In this document: piece by piece, positions 1-8,094 of the stretch | How the letters are laid out: each line of letters begins with the position of its first letter | Numbering within the stretch: position 1 is the stretch's first letter | Origin: Chromatiaceae bacterium | GTDB lineage: Bacteria; Pseudomonadota; Gammaproteobacteria; Chromatiales; Chromatiaceae | NCBI GenBank assembly: GCA_024235175.1 | Contig: JACKMX010000003.1 | Location: 434,001 to 498,000, forward strand | DNA length: 64,000 nucleotides | Direction: 5' to 3' | Notes under the pieces: generated by a model | The model's database searches: none | The model's input: the letters and a program-made list of their open reading frames with translations, nothing else | What the model was told of the DNA's origin: nothing | Translations under genes and position numbers: made by a program

Positions 1-60
1 AAATCGAACAAATAATATACGTCGCTGCACTGTTCTATAAACTCCCTCTCCCTCTGGGAG

Positions 61-108
61 ACGACTGCAGGGATGCAGGAGGTAGAGTAACGCATGGAGC
101 GGTTACCG
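61..108. repeat. 48-bp insertion in the family 1 repeat
   Basis: These 48 bases are absent from the sister copy at 61340-61553, where GGGAG runs straight into AGGGCTGGGGTG. Its reverse complement resembles the tail of the dispersed repeat near 51800-51845: both contain a GCTCC..GC.TT.CTCTACC core followed by CATCCCTG and GTC. It is probably a fragment of that second repeat family dropped into the first. Confidence 0.5.
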
Positions 109-184
109 AGGGCTGGGGTGAGGGAATCTAAAAAAGGTAAGTTACTGTTTTTATATATCCCCTCATCCTGTCCTTCTCCCTGAG

Positions 185-326
185 GGGGGTGTCGCAAAAG
201 GTTTTATCCCTTCTCCCTTCGAGGGAGAAGGCCAGGATGAGGGTGATTAAAATCAGGGACTTATCTTCTGCACCCTCACCCCAACCCTCTCCCTCACGAG
301 GGAGAGGGGGCTTTTGCGACACCCTC
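185..326. repeat. Nested mini-element with TIRs and target duplication
   Basis: The element starts GGGGGTGTCGCAAAAG and ends CTTTTGCGACACCCTC, an inverted repeat matching at 15 of 16 positions. CTGAG flanks both sides (180-184 and 327-331; CCTGAG if the boundary is moved one base). The sister repeat at 61340-61553 has an uninterrupted CCTGAGGGAGAAGGG at this spot, so this is a clean insertion of about 141 bp with a 5-6 bp target duplication. The interior repeats the same GAGGGAGAAGG hairpin modules as its host repeat and has no coding content. Confidence 0.75.
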
Positions 327-511
327 CTGAGGGAGAAGGGACCGCAGAATGATGAATTTCAAGTCAATGAAACGATTGGCGGTAGTTTCACATGAAGAAT
401 TCATGGGCTTATATCGAGCACCCAACTGTTTATGGGACAGCAGTAACGTCGCTGCCGTTTCCTGCTCGCCCGTTGTTGCCGGGCTATGGTGCAAAGGGTT
501 GAGGTTGATAG

Positions 512-1399
512 ATGATTCAATTTGAGGGCGTCGTTAAGCGTTTTCGGCGAAATCAGGTGTTGCAGGGGGTTGACCTCTCCATAGAACGGGGCGACCGGGT
601 GGCGCTGGTGGGGTCCAATGGGGCTGGCAAGACAACGCTGATCCGTTGCCTGCTGGGCGAATATACCTGTGAGGGAAGGGTCAAGGTGGACGACCTTGAT
701 CCGCGCGTACATCGCCGGAAAGTGCTCTCCAAGGTGGGTTTTGTACCCCAACTCCCTCCTCCATTGAAAATGCCGGTTCGGCAGTTGGTGCGGTTTGCCG
801 CCAGCCTGTGCGGTGCCGATCCACTGCGTATGGAGGCGGTGGCCGGACGTCTCGGGCTGGATGTGGAGAGCTTTCACGGTCAGCCGTTCGTCAAACTCTC
901 CGGCGGGCAGAAACAGAAGCTGCTGATTGCCATAGCGCTTGGCCGGGACAGCGAACTGTTGGTGCTGGATGAGCCGGCGGCCAACCTGGACCCGGAAGCA
1001 CGGCATATTTTTTTCCAGCTGCTGGCTGAGAAAAAGGATACCGCGGCCATGCTGATCTCAAGCCACCGTCTGGACGAGGTTGCCTCGCTGGTTAATCGGG
1101 TGGTGGAGATGGACCAGGGTAATGTGGTGCTGGACGACCGGGTGGCGGATCTGGTGGATCTATCCTCGCGCCTGCGCTGCCGGATAAGCCTGAACCAGCC
1201 TGAGGAGGCCTTCGCCAAAACCATCGGTGAGTGGAAATTCAAGGGAACGGAAAACGGCCTGGTATGGGAGGGCTATGTGGCTGGGCCGGATCGTCTGCGT
1301 TTTCTTGGCGTATTGGCGCGTTATGCAGCCTTGCTGGCGGGCATCAGCATGCATGAGGCTGAGACGGAGACTGATCGCGGAGCTGCGGCCAATGGCTGA
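512..1399 (+). CDS. nosF: NosF-like ABC transporter ATPase
   Basis: This 295-residue ATPase is followed by NosL and NosY, so it is read as NosF, the cytoplasmic energising subunit of the NosDFY system that supports maturation of the copper centres of nitrous oxide reductase. Walker A is GSNGAGKTT at residues 34-42, the ABC signature LSGGQKQK is at 129-136, and Walker B LLVLDEP is at 149-155, with a switch histidine in SSHRLDE. The ATG has a weak Shine-Dalgarno (GAGGTTG). The stop overlaps the nosL start, indicating translational coupling. NosZ, NosR and NosD are not in the window. A generic ABC exporter ATPase is the alternative, but the NosL and NosY neighbours argue against it. Confidence 0.85.
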   Translation: MIQFEGVVKRFRRNQVLQGVDLSIERGDRVALVGSNGAGKTTLIRCLLGEYTCEGRVKVDDLDPRVHRRKVLSKVGFVPQLPPPLKMPVRQLVRFAASLCGADPLRMEAVAGRLGLDVESFHGQPFVKLSGGQKQKLLIAIALGRDSELLVLDEPAANLDPEARHIFFQLLAEKKDTAAMLISSHRLDEVASLVNRVVEMDQGNVVLDDRVADLVDLSSRLRCRISLNQPEEAFAKTIGEWKFKGTENGLVWEGYVAGPDRLRFLGVLARYAALLAGISMHEAETETDRGAAANG

Positions 1400-1925
1400 T
1401 TGTCTGCGGCCGGTTATCATGCTGCAGGCGTTGATTCTGCTGTGCGCCTGCTCCGCTGATCCCGGCACCGGTCCCGCGGAAGTCAAATGGGACAGAACCG
1501 CCTGCGAGCGTTGCCGCATGGTACTCAGCGACCGCCATTTTGCCGCTCAGGTGCGCTATCTCCCTGAGGGGAAGAGACGCAGTAAAGTGGTCCAGTTCGA
1601 TGATTTTGGTTGTGCTGCTCTCTGGTTGCAGGACAAGCCCTGGAAGGATGATCCAACGACCCAGTTCTGGGTGGCTGACCACCGCACCGGAGAGTGGATC
1701 GATGCCCGCGCCGCAAGTTATATAAAAGATAAGTTGACGCCGATGGAGTACGCACTGGGCGCACAGAGCGATCCCGCCCCGGGCGCGCTCGATTTCGAGC
1801 AGGCCAAAGTGCATGTGGCGGAGGTGGAGAAGCGGTTTAGTATTCACGGGGTGCAGCTGCTGGATAAGCTGAAAGCGCAGCAGGAAAAACGCGAGACCAG
1901 GCGGAAATCAGAGCCAGAACGTTGA
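1392..1925 (+). CDS. nosL: NosL-like copper chaperone lipoprotein
   Basis: NosL is an outer-membrane or periplasmic lipoprotein that supplies Cu(I) for the CuZ site of nitrous oxide reductase. I start it at the ATG overlapping the nosF stop, giving 177 residues with a short hydrophobic signal and a lipobox-like LCAC. A longer in-frame reading begins at 1227 but lies inside nosF. The CERCRM motif directly after the lipoprotein cysteine is the conserved metal-binding segment of the family. The C-terminal tail is lysine- and arginine-rich. Gene order here is F-L-Y, not the commoner D-F-Y-L. Confidence 0.85.
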   Translation: MADCLRPVIMLQALILLCACSADPGTGPAEVKWDRTACERCRMVLSDRHFAAQVRYLPEGKRRSKVVQFDDFGCAALWLQDKPWKDDPTTQFWVADHRTGEWIDARAASYIKDKLTPMEYALGAQSDPAPGALDFEQAKVHVAEVEKRFSIHGVQLLDKLKAQQEKRETRRKSEPER

Positions 1926-1935
1926 GATACCGAAA

Positions 1936-2763
1936 ATGAAACATCTATGGCTCAATGCCTATGCCGATATCGTGGAATCCCTTCGGGCGCGCTGGTTTCT
2001 GGTTTACACTGCGGTCTTTGGCGGGCTGGTGATTCTGCTGTTCGCCTATGGGCTGGCAGAATCGCGCATCATGGGGTTTACCGGTCTTTCCAGGCTGCTA
2101 CTGACCTACATCCAGTTGACCATGGCAATACTGCCGGTGTTTGTGCTGATAACCACGGTCCGCTCGGTGGCGGGGGATAGGGAGGCGGGTGTATTCGAGT
2201 ACCTGCTGTCGTTGCCAATCAGTCTCTCTGCCTGGTATTGGGGCAAGATGTTGGGCCGTTTTCTGATGGTCTTCATGCCGGTTTTTCTGGCGATGATCGG
2301 TGCCATAATCTGGGGTGTTGTAAAAGGCGCCGATCTGCCCTGGACCATGCTGCTTTACTACAGCGGGCTGTTGATGGTGCTCGCCTGGTGTTTTCTCGGT
2401 ATTGGCATGCTTATCTCCACCATCGCGCGCTCTTCCGATGTAGCTCAGGGGGCGGCCTTCGTCGTCTGGCTTACCTTGTTGCTTTTTCTGGACCTGATAC
2501 TGCTCGGAATCATGATCCGGGAGCAGCTGCCGCCAGAGTCCGCGGTAGCCATAGCACTGGCCAACCCGATGCAGGTGTTCCGTACCGCCAGCATGATGCT
2601 GTTTGATCCTCAGCTGGTGCTGCTTGGACCCTCCGCCTACGTGATTCTGGACAGTTTCGGTCAGACCGGATATATCCTGTATGCCTTGGTCTATCCTGTA
2701 GTGCTGGGAACCGTTTGCGCCGGAATCGGTTATATGATTTTTCGGCGAACCGATCTTCCCTGA
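1936..2763 (+). CDS. nosY: NosY-like ABC-2 permease
   Basis: This 275-residue polytopic membrane protein has about six hydrophobic segments and the ABC-2 pattern ending in GDREAGVFEYLLSLP, the coupling region seen in NosY. It should pair with the ATPase at 512-1399 and an unseen periplasmic NosD. It starts ten bases after the nosL stop and is evidently co-transcribed. The length fits the family. A 168-base gap follows before the next gene; no convincing terminator is seen there. Confidence 0.82.
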   Translation: MKHLWLNAYADIVESLRARWFLVYTAVFGGLVILLFAYGLAESRIMGFTGLSRLLLTYIQLTMAILPVFVLITTVRSVAGDREAGVFEYLLSLPISLSAWYWGKMLGRFLMVFMPVFLAMIGAIIWGVVKGADLPWTMLLYYSGLLMVLAWCFLGIGMLISTIARSSDVAQGAAFVVWLTLLLFLDLILLGIMIREQLPPESAVAIALANPMQVFRTASMMLFDPQLVLLGPSAYVILDSFGQTGYILYALVYPVVLGTVCAGIGYMIFRRTDLP

Positions 2764-2931
2764 CCGGATTTACAGCGCCAAACCGTGTGATATCACGCAA
2801 TCGATAAGGCAAATATCCTCTCTTTCGAACATTTCCTTGAATTCCTGTTCAGTTGGCGTCCTCCCTGAATTTAAATCAATGCGCAACCGATGGTTATGGC
2901 TAGTATGTCTGCTGTTTAAAAGAGGTGATGT

Positions 2932-3414
2932 GTGAACCGATTGTGGATTGTTGCCGCCTTGATGTTCCTCGCGCTGGCCGGAGTGGCGGCTTATAAGGTG
3001 CTTCCGCTGCTCTATCCGGAGACGGTTAGGGTTGCTCCGCTCGATCCGGATTGTGATTTGCGCGCCGGCCCCTGCGTGGGAGTGCTCTCCGGAGGTGGCC
3101 GCATATCCTTTGGCATAAAGCCGGAGACTATTCCCGTGGTAACACCGCTTGAGTTCGAGGTAAACCTGGAGCAGATAAACGCCTCCGGTGTTGAGGTGGA
3201 TTTTCAGGGGATAGGAATGAACATGGGTTTCAACAGGCCCAAGCTGGCTGCCCGTGGAGAGGGCAGATTTACCGGTAACGGTATGATTCCGGTCTGCATC
3301 AGCGATGCGATGGAGTGGGAGGCGAAGGTTCTGGTCTACACCGACGATGGAATAGTCGCCGCACCATTTCGTTTCATCACCGTTAAACCAGGTGCCGAGT
3401 TGCCTGAAAAATGA
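2932..3414 (+). CDS. Small membrane-anchored periplasmic protein beside SCO
   Basis: I cannot name the family. The 160-residue product begins with GTG, supported by the Shine-Dalgarno AGAGGTGAT just upstream. One N-terminal hydrophobic segment (about residues 4-20) is followed by a periplasmic domain rich in beta-prone stretches, with cysteines at DPDCDL, GPCVG and PVCIS. Its stop overlaps the start of the SCO gene (ATGA), so the two are coupled. That neighbourhood suggests a role in copper handling or assembly of a copper enzyme, but this is inferred from context only. Confidence 0.7.
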   Translation: MNRLWIVAALMFLALAGVAAYKVLPLLYPETVRVAPLDPDCDLRAGPCVGVLSGGGRISFGIKPETIPVVTPLEFEVNLEQINASGVEVDFQGIGMNMGFNRPKLAARGEGRFTGNGMIPVCISDAMEWEAKVLVYTDDGIVAAPFRFITVKPGAELPEK

Positions 3415-4031
3415 GCGGATCCATGCGAAATGCAGGCATTGCAGCGATAACGCTTCTGTTGGCGGGGCTGCTGATCTGGGTGACTTTTTACTGGAATCCG
3501 GCGAGCAGGGAGCGGGTGCATCAGGCGTTGAATATAGCGAGTGCGCCCAAAGGAGGGGATTTCGAACTGACATCCTATAAGGGCCCGATCTCACTCAAGC
3601 AACTGCGAGGCAAAGTGGTGGCCCTCTATTTCGGCTACACACAGTGTCCTGATATCTGCCCAACCAGTCTCGGCTATCTCAGTCTGGCGTTGAGCCAGCT
3701 TTCACCCGGGGAGCTTGCAGAGTTTCAGGGGCTCTTTGTCAGCGTGGATCCGAAGCGGGATTCGCTACAGCGGCTGAAGGATTACGGCGAGTATTTCCAC
3801 CCTGCGATTCTTGGCATCACAGGATCCGTCGATGAGATCGACGATGTCGTAAAGAAGTACGGTGCGGCATACCAGGTGACGCAATCCAATTCGCAGATGG
3901 GATATATCGTCGACCACTCCGCGGATACCTATCTTATCGACCGCCAGGGAAAACTCAGGACGGTACTTCCCCATGGCACTGCGCCGGCGGATGTGCTGGC
4001 CGAGATAAGGAAATTGTTGAACAAAGAGTAA
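3411..4031 (+). CDS. SCO1/SenC family copper chaperone
   Basis: SCO proteins are membrane-tethered thioredoxin-fold proteins that load or reduce the CuA site of cytochrome oxidase or nitrous oxide reductase. The 206-residue product has one N-terminal transmembrane anchor (about residues 7-24), the metal-binding CPDIC motif in a GYTQCPDICP context, and the distal histidine ligand in IVDHS. The ATG at 3411 overlaps the previous stop; a second ATG at 3423 is also possible. Placement between NosFLY and PCu(A)C suggests CuA delivery. Confidence 0.9.
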   Translation: MSGSMRNAGIAAITLLLAGLLIWVTFYWNPASRERVHQALNIASAPKGGDFELTSYKGPISLKQLRGKVVALYFGYTQCPDICPTSLGYLSLALSQLSPGELAEFQGLFVSVDPKRDSLQRLKDYGEYFHPAILGITGSVDEIDDVVKKYGAAYQVTQSNSQMGYIVDHSADTYLIDRQGKLRTVLPHGTAPADVLAEIRKLLNKE

Positions 4032-4097
4032 ACAGCCGGTTCCAGGCGCCTCCGGCAGTTGTTTTATGGCATTTAATACCAGTAAGGAGATCGACCA

Positions 4098-4592
4098 ATG
4101 AAAAAAGTGTTTTTTTCTCTGCTTACCGCCTCCATCGTCCTGGTTAACGGCTTTGCCCTGGCCGGCAGCGCCGCTGACGAGGTGACCGTCAGCGATGCCT
4201 ATGCCCGGGCGGTGCCACCGGGCCAGCCCAATAGCGCATCCTTCATGTTGCTGTCGAACGGTTCGGCAGCCGGCCATGCGGTGGTTGCGGCGCAAAGTTC
4301 GGTATCCAGAGTCACGGAACTGCACACACACACCATGTCGGAAGGAATGATGAAGATGCGCCAGGTGGAAAAAATTGAGATCCCGGCCAATGGTACGACC
4401 AAGCTGGAGCCCGGTGGATTGCATGTTATGCTGATCGGGTTGACGCAGGATCTGAAGCCGGGAGATGAGTTGTCGCTGACACTGACATTTGAGGATGGCA
4501 GCAGCAGCAGAATTCTTGTCCCGGTACGCATGCTGCAGATGATGATGAAGCAGGATATAGGTGGTGCGGGGCATGGCAAGATGAACCATTGA
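4098..4592 (+). CDS. PCu(A)C-type periplasmic copper chaperone
   Basis: This 164-residue secreted protein has a Sec signal peptide (MKKVFFSLL to LAGS) and the Cu(I) site of the PCu(A)C family: histidine and methionines in ELHTHTMSEGMMKM, then H-x-M in GGLHVML. The C-terminus adds a methionine- and histidine-rich tail (MLQMMMKQ to GHGKMNH). Such proteins pass copper to SCO or directly to CuA. A good Shine-Dalgarno (AAGGAG) precedes the ATG. It closes the copper block started by nosF. Confidence 0.9.
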   Translation: MKKVFFSLLTASIVLVNGFALAGSAADEVTVSDAYARAVPPGQPNSASFMLLSNGSAAGHAVVAAQSSVSRVTELHTHTMSEGMMKMRQVEKIEIPANGTTKLEPGGLHVMLIGLTQDLKPGDELSLTLTFEDGSSSRILVPVRMLQMMMKQDIGGAGHGKMNH

Positions 4593-4638
4593 CGGGCGCC
4601 GTGGGGTTGGTCCCCGCCACATTGGCTGACAATCGATA

Positions 4639-5607
4639 ATGCGGCCTGTTGAATTGCCGCCAGCTGAGACTTCGCTGCCGGATCTCTTTGTAAAACGCCT
4701 GCAGGAGATTTTGCCTCAGCAGCGTCTGCATGACTGTCTGCAGAGCTTCACACATCCACGCGCGACCAGCTTTCGGGTCAATACACTTAAAGCCGCCGAC
4801 CCCGAAGTTATCAGCGGACTGCGGGCGGATGGTTTTCTGCTGAGCCGTGTCGACTGGCGCTCCGGTACCTATTGTGTACCACCCGAACAGCGCCGGGCGC
4901 TGACCGATACCCGATTCTTCAACGAAGGCATGATCTATATTCAGGATCTCTCCTCGGTGCTGGCGCCGATGGTGCTCGATCCACAACCCGGTGAGCGTAT
5001 CCTGGATCTGGCCGCGGCACCGGGTGGAAAAACCCTGCAGATGGCGGCGATGATGGAAAATCTGGGGGAATTGTCGGCAGTTGAGTCGGTAAAGAGTCGC
5101 TATTTCCGGCTGAAAGCGAATCTGGAGAGGGGAGGTGCGACCATGGTAAGGACCTATCTGAAGGATGGCCGGGCGGTGGGGGCGCAAGTTCCAGCGCGCT
5201 TCGACCGGGTGTTGTTGGATGCGCCCTGTTCCTCGGAGGCGAGATTCAACCTTAATGATCCGAAAAGCTTGACACACTGGAGCCTAAAGAAAGTTCAGGA
5301 GTCCGCGCGCAAGCAGAAGCGCCTGCTCGATTCGGCCATCCGCAGCCTGAAACCTGGCGGCACTCTGGTTTACTGTACCTGCTCCTTCTCGCCCGAAGAG
5401 AACGAGCAGGTGGTTGATTCCCAGATTCGGCGCCATGGTGATGCTGTCGCGGTGTTACCAATAGCATTGCCATTGAGTAACCTGCAGCCTGGTCTCTTAA
5501 AATGGGGCAAACGCGCTTATGCCGAACAACTTCGCCATGCGGTTCGGGTGCTGCCCGACGCTGCCATGCGCGGCTTTTTTCTATGCCGGATTATGCGTAA
5601 CCGCTAA
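4639..5607 (+). CDS. RsmB/NSUN-type RNA m5C methyltransferase
   Basis: This SAM-dependent enzyme methylates cytosine C5 in rRNA or tRNA. The 322-residue protein contains the SAM-binding LDLAAAPGGKT and the two catalytic cysteine motifs: DAPCSSEARF (motif IV) and YCTCSFSPEENE (motif VI). It lacks the NusB-like RNA-binding domain of full RsmB and the long C-terminus of RsmF, so the exact substrate cannot be assigned. It stands alone and faces the WGR gene tail to tail. Confidence 0.85.
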   Translation: MRPVELPPAETSLPDLFVKRLQEILPQQRLHDCLQSFTHPRATSFRVNTLKAADPEVISGLRADGFLLSRVDWRSGTYCVPPEQRRALTDTRFFNEGMIYIQDLSSVLAPMVLDPQPGERILDLAAAPGGKTLQMAAMMENLGELSAVESVKSRYFRLKANLERGGATMVRTYLKDGRAVGAQVPARFDRVLLDAPCSSEARFNLNDPKSLTHWSLKKVQESARKQKRLLDSAIRSLKPGGTLVYCTCSFSPEENEQVVDSQIRRHGDAVAVLPIALPLSNLQPGLLKWGKRAYAEQLRHAVRVLPDAAMRGFFLCRIMRNR

Positions 5608-5663
5608 ATGATACGGTTTTGGTTATGACAGGCCGAATCCGTTCGGCAGTGGGCTCGTGATGA

Positions 5664-5921
5664 CTAATCGGTCCCCTTCAGGGCGCCCTCTCTGAACACG
5701 ATCCGGTAGCCGCGGTTTAACTGAGAGTCGCGGCGTTGGATCAATTTCTCCTCGGCTGCTTCACGTTGCGCAAAGTACTCCCTGGTTATCTTGCCTCTGC
5801 TCCCCTGCAGACCTGTTTCGCGAACCAATGTCCAGCCGCCCAGCAGGTCCGGTTGCAGATGCAGGTGATAAAACCGCAGCGGCTGCTCAGGCGAGTACTT
5901 GGTCTGCATATAGATGCGCAT
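5664..5921 (-). CDS. WGR-domain protein
   Basis: This 85-residue protein is essentially one WGR domain (the core reads GGWTLVRETGLQGSRG), a fold found in PARPs and in small bacterial proteins next to molybdate or DNA-related genes. Its role in the stand-alone form is unknown. Charged residues dominate the C-terminal helix (REAAEEKLIQRRDS). A second start four codons downstream is possible. It lies downstream of the diheme cytochrome on the same strand. Confidence 0.75.
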   Translation of the reverse strand: MRIYMQTKYSPEQPLRFYHLHLQPDLLGGWTLVRETGLQGSRGKITREYFAQREAAEEKLIQRRDSQLNRGYRIVFREGALKGTD

Positions 5922-6023
5922 GGCTGGTTCGGCGAGGAGAGGCTTGGGTTAAGTCTCTTTATCCTATCAGAAGATGAGCTGTTGTCAGCACTGGCTGGAA
6001 GGGCAGTGGAGCGAGAGTCAGGT

Positions 6024-6719
6024 TCAGTCATCCATTATTGAAAGGTAGGCGAACACATCCTGCAACTGGGCATCCGAAAACTCTGTCAGCAGCTGCTCTT
6101 CCGGAGCATCGGGATCGTGTATCCGGATTTTTTTGCGGTATTTTTCCACCTGCCGCCAAAGATAGCTGGTGTACTGGCCGGTCAGCATGGGCACGGCTTT
6201 TTCCTGATCTCCCTCACCGAGCTTGCCGTGACAGGAGGCGCACTCTTTGCGATAAATGTTCCTGCCGTTCTCCGGGTCCCCTTCCGCTTTGGGGATCTGC
6301 ATCACCCGCTTCGATTCCAGCAGGCGCGCATAGGCATCAAATCCCGGGTCGCTCTCGTTTACCGGCGGTAGCTTGGTTTTCAGTACTATACCGGACAGAA
6401 AAACCGCAATATCATGGATGTCGGCATCCGGCATTTGCCGCTCGTCGACGTATTCGATCATAGCCATATTGGGGCGCAGACGGTCACGAAACAGGTGCAA
6501 TTGCCGGGCGATGAACTCAACCGGCATCCCCGCCAGTCGCGGGTACTCCCCTTCTTTACCACCCTGGCCGAATTCCCCGTGACAGCCAGCGCAGACTTCG
6601 TTGATCTCCTCGCCGTTTTCCGGATCGTACTCTCGGGCAACCACTTGGCCGGATAGCGCGATCGTCATTAAAAGAGTTGCCAGAATTCGGCTAAATGGAA
6701 TAAGGGTGTATGAGGTCAT
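6024..6719 (-). CDS. Diheme c-type cytochrome (c4-like)
   Basis: A 231-residue periplasmic electron carrier with a Sec signal (residues 1-28) and two heme c sites, CAGCH at 43-47 and CASCH at 160-164. The GxGGKxGxYPRLAGMP and MLTGQYTSYLWRQ motifs are those of cytochrome c4 halves. The linker between the two domains is longer than in the neighbour at 8095-8700. It probably moves electrons from bc1 to a terminal oxidase or reductase. It follows menA on the minus strand after a gap of about 100 bases. Confidence 0.88.
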   Translation of the reverse strand: MTSYTLIPFSRILATLLMTIALSGQVVAREYDPENGEEINEVCAGCHGEFGQGGKEGEYPRLAGMPVEFIARQLHLFRDRLRPNMAMIEYVDERQMPDADIHDIAVFLSGIVLKTKLPPVNESDPGFDAYARLLESKRVMQIPKAEGDPENGRNIYRKECASCHGKLGEGDQEKAVPMLTGQYTSYLWRQVEKYRKKIRIHDPDAPEEQLLTEFSDAQLQDVFAYLSIMDD

Positions 6720-6816
6720 TTCAGGAACTTCTGGTTGTGTTGGGAACTGGAAATCCTGCTATTTGAACAGCTTGGAGCATATCACTACCTTAAGAGACTG
6801 ATAACATTGATACAAA

Positions 6817-7776
6817 TCAATTGAAAGTCAGCAGGCCGATGCTAAGCAGCAGCGTAAAGATCAACTGCAGTTGTGCGGTGCGGGCAAGAATTTCGTTGAA
6901 TTCCGGTCCGGGCGATCTGTAAATAAAGCGATGGATCAGCAGCAGCGCCAGGGGCAACGCAGCCAGGACCAGCCAGCTACCTGTGGATGGGTCATCCAGC
7001 AGTAGGGGCAAACAGAATGGGCAGAGCAGCAGGATGGCGTACAAACGCCGGGATTGTCTGCGGCCGATAACGTAGGCGATCGTCAGCTTGTTGGCGAGGA
7101 TATCGGTATCCAGATCGCGATAGTTGTTTACCAGAAGCACTGCCGCAGCCAGCAATCCGATCGCAACAGAAACCGAGAGCGAATTGAGGGAGAGGACGCC
7201 GGCCTGCAGATAGTAGCTTCCCATAACGGCGAACAAACCAAAAAAAATGAATACGAAAATCTCCCCGGTGGTGCTGTAGGCAATTGGCCTGGGACCGCCG
7301 GTGTAAGCGTATCCCGCTACCAGAGATAACAATCCGATGACAACGATAGGCCAGCCTCCGATCCAGCTCAATGGAATGCCTCCCATAAAAGCGAGTGCGA
7401 AACTGATATATGCGGCTCGCTTCACATCAAAGCTGCTAAACCAGCCTTCGGCTGTTGCACGCCGGGGACCCAGGCGACCCCTTGTATCTGTACCCCGTTC
7501 GAAGTCAACCGCATCGTTGTACAGGTTGGTGCCAACCTGAATCATCAGCGCGGCAAAAAGCGTGATGAAAAAAGTTGACCATAATCCTTCAGACGTTTCG
7601 TGCCATGCCAGCACATTGCCTGCTATGACAGGTGCAAGCGAAATCCCCAGAGTCTTTGGCCGGATGGCAAGAAACCAACGCAATGCCTTGCTTGGTCTCT
7701 GCCCGGAAAGAGTGGATGGTAAGAAACCATCTTTTTCCGGACCGATATTAATCTTTTGCGGAATTTTATCTTCCAC
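6817..7776 (-). CDS. menA: MenA-like prenyltransferase
   Basis: A UbiA-superfamily membrane prenyltransferase, best matched to 1,4-dihydroxy-2-naphthoate polyprenyltransferase of menaquinone synthesis. The 319-residue protein has about eight or nine membrane helices and both Mg-diphosphate motifs, NLYNDAVDFERGTD and YRDLDTD. The GRLGPRRAT segment after the first motif is typical of MenA. An N-terminal hydrophilic extension of about 30 residues precedes the first helix. No other men gene is in the window, so menaquinone production cannot be confirmed. Confidence 0.82.
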   Translation of the reverse strand: MEDKIPQKINIGPEKDGFLPSTLSGQRPSKALRWFLAIRPKTLGISLAPVIAGNVLAWHETSEGLWSTFFITLFAALMIQVGTNLYNDAVDFERGTDTRGRLGPRRATAEGWFSSFDVKRAAYISFALAFMGGIPLSWIGGWPIVVIGLLSLVAGYAYTGGPRPIAYSTTGEIFVFIFFGLFAVMGSYYLQAGVLSLNSLSVSVAIGLLAAAVLLVNNYRDLDTDILANKLTIAYVIGRRQSRRLYAILLLCPFCLPLLLDDPSTGSWLVLAALPLALLLIHRFIYRSPGPEFNEILARTAQLQLIFTLLLSIGLLTFN

Positions 7777-7935
7777 CTGGACGTCCTGGGGCCTGCTAAC
7801 ACAATGGCGTTGAAGTGCGGTAGTTTATCCGAAACTGACCAGCTTGTTCCCCATTCTTTCCAGGTTTCAAAGATTCGAAGGAGGTGCTGACCCTCTTGCA
7901 GGAGTATTCCCTAACCGCCTATAAAACAGGCTGAT

Positions 7936-7965
7936 TTGACCCGATAAAGGCGATTCTGGTATACA
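7936..7965 (+). promoter_or_regulatory. Predicted sigma70 promoter for cytochrome c4
   Basis: TTGACC and TATACA are separated by 18 bases, about 130 bases before the cytochrome c4 start. It sits in the 318-base gap between the divergent menA and cytochrome c4 genes. Nothing else could be supported in that gap. Confidence 0.5.
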
Positions 7966-8094
7966 TGCAAGGCTTTATGCGTCACACATCCGGGAGTGCG
8001 GAGCACTGGTCTGGACAGGGCGCGCTCCAAGGTTGGAAATCGGGTGCTGAACAGGGTTTCCAGACGGTTTTTATAGAACGAGTGGGTTTTCAGA

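Larger units (their letters stand above)
31..439. repeat. MITE-like element, family 1 copy A (enlarged by nested insertions)
   Basis: The ends form a terminal inverted repeat: a decayed TGTTCTATAAAC at 31-42 and GTTTATGGGACA at 428-439, the reverse complement of TGTCCCATAAAC. The body matches the copy at 61340-61553 almost base for base outside two insertions (61-108 and 185-326). It carries the CTCCCTCTCCCTCTGGGAG hairpin module that translates to PLPREGEGWGEG-like shadow peptides. No protein is encoded, so a non-autonomous mobile repeat is the likeliest reading. The 511 bases before nosF contain nothing else I can support. Confidence 0.75.

Noticed and set aside
401..1006. Long minus-strand frame opposite nosF
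   Set aside because: It lies antisense to a gene with clear ABC motifs and shows no recognisable domain; similar shadows exist opposite most genes in this window.
2787..2796. GTGATATCAC palindrome as an FNR/NNR-type operator
   Set aside because: It lacks the TTGAT-N4-ATCAA form and has no second supporting site; a 10-base palindrome is expected by chance at this scale.
3765..4622. 285-codon minus-strand frame opposite SCO and PCu(A)C
   Set aside because: The opposite strand holds two well-supported genes; the frame is His/Gln/Arg-rich in the way of antisense readings.
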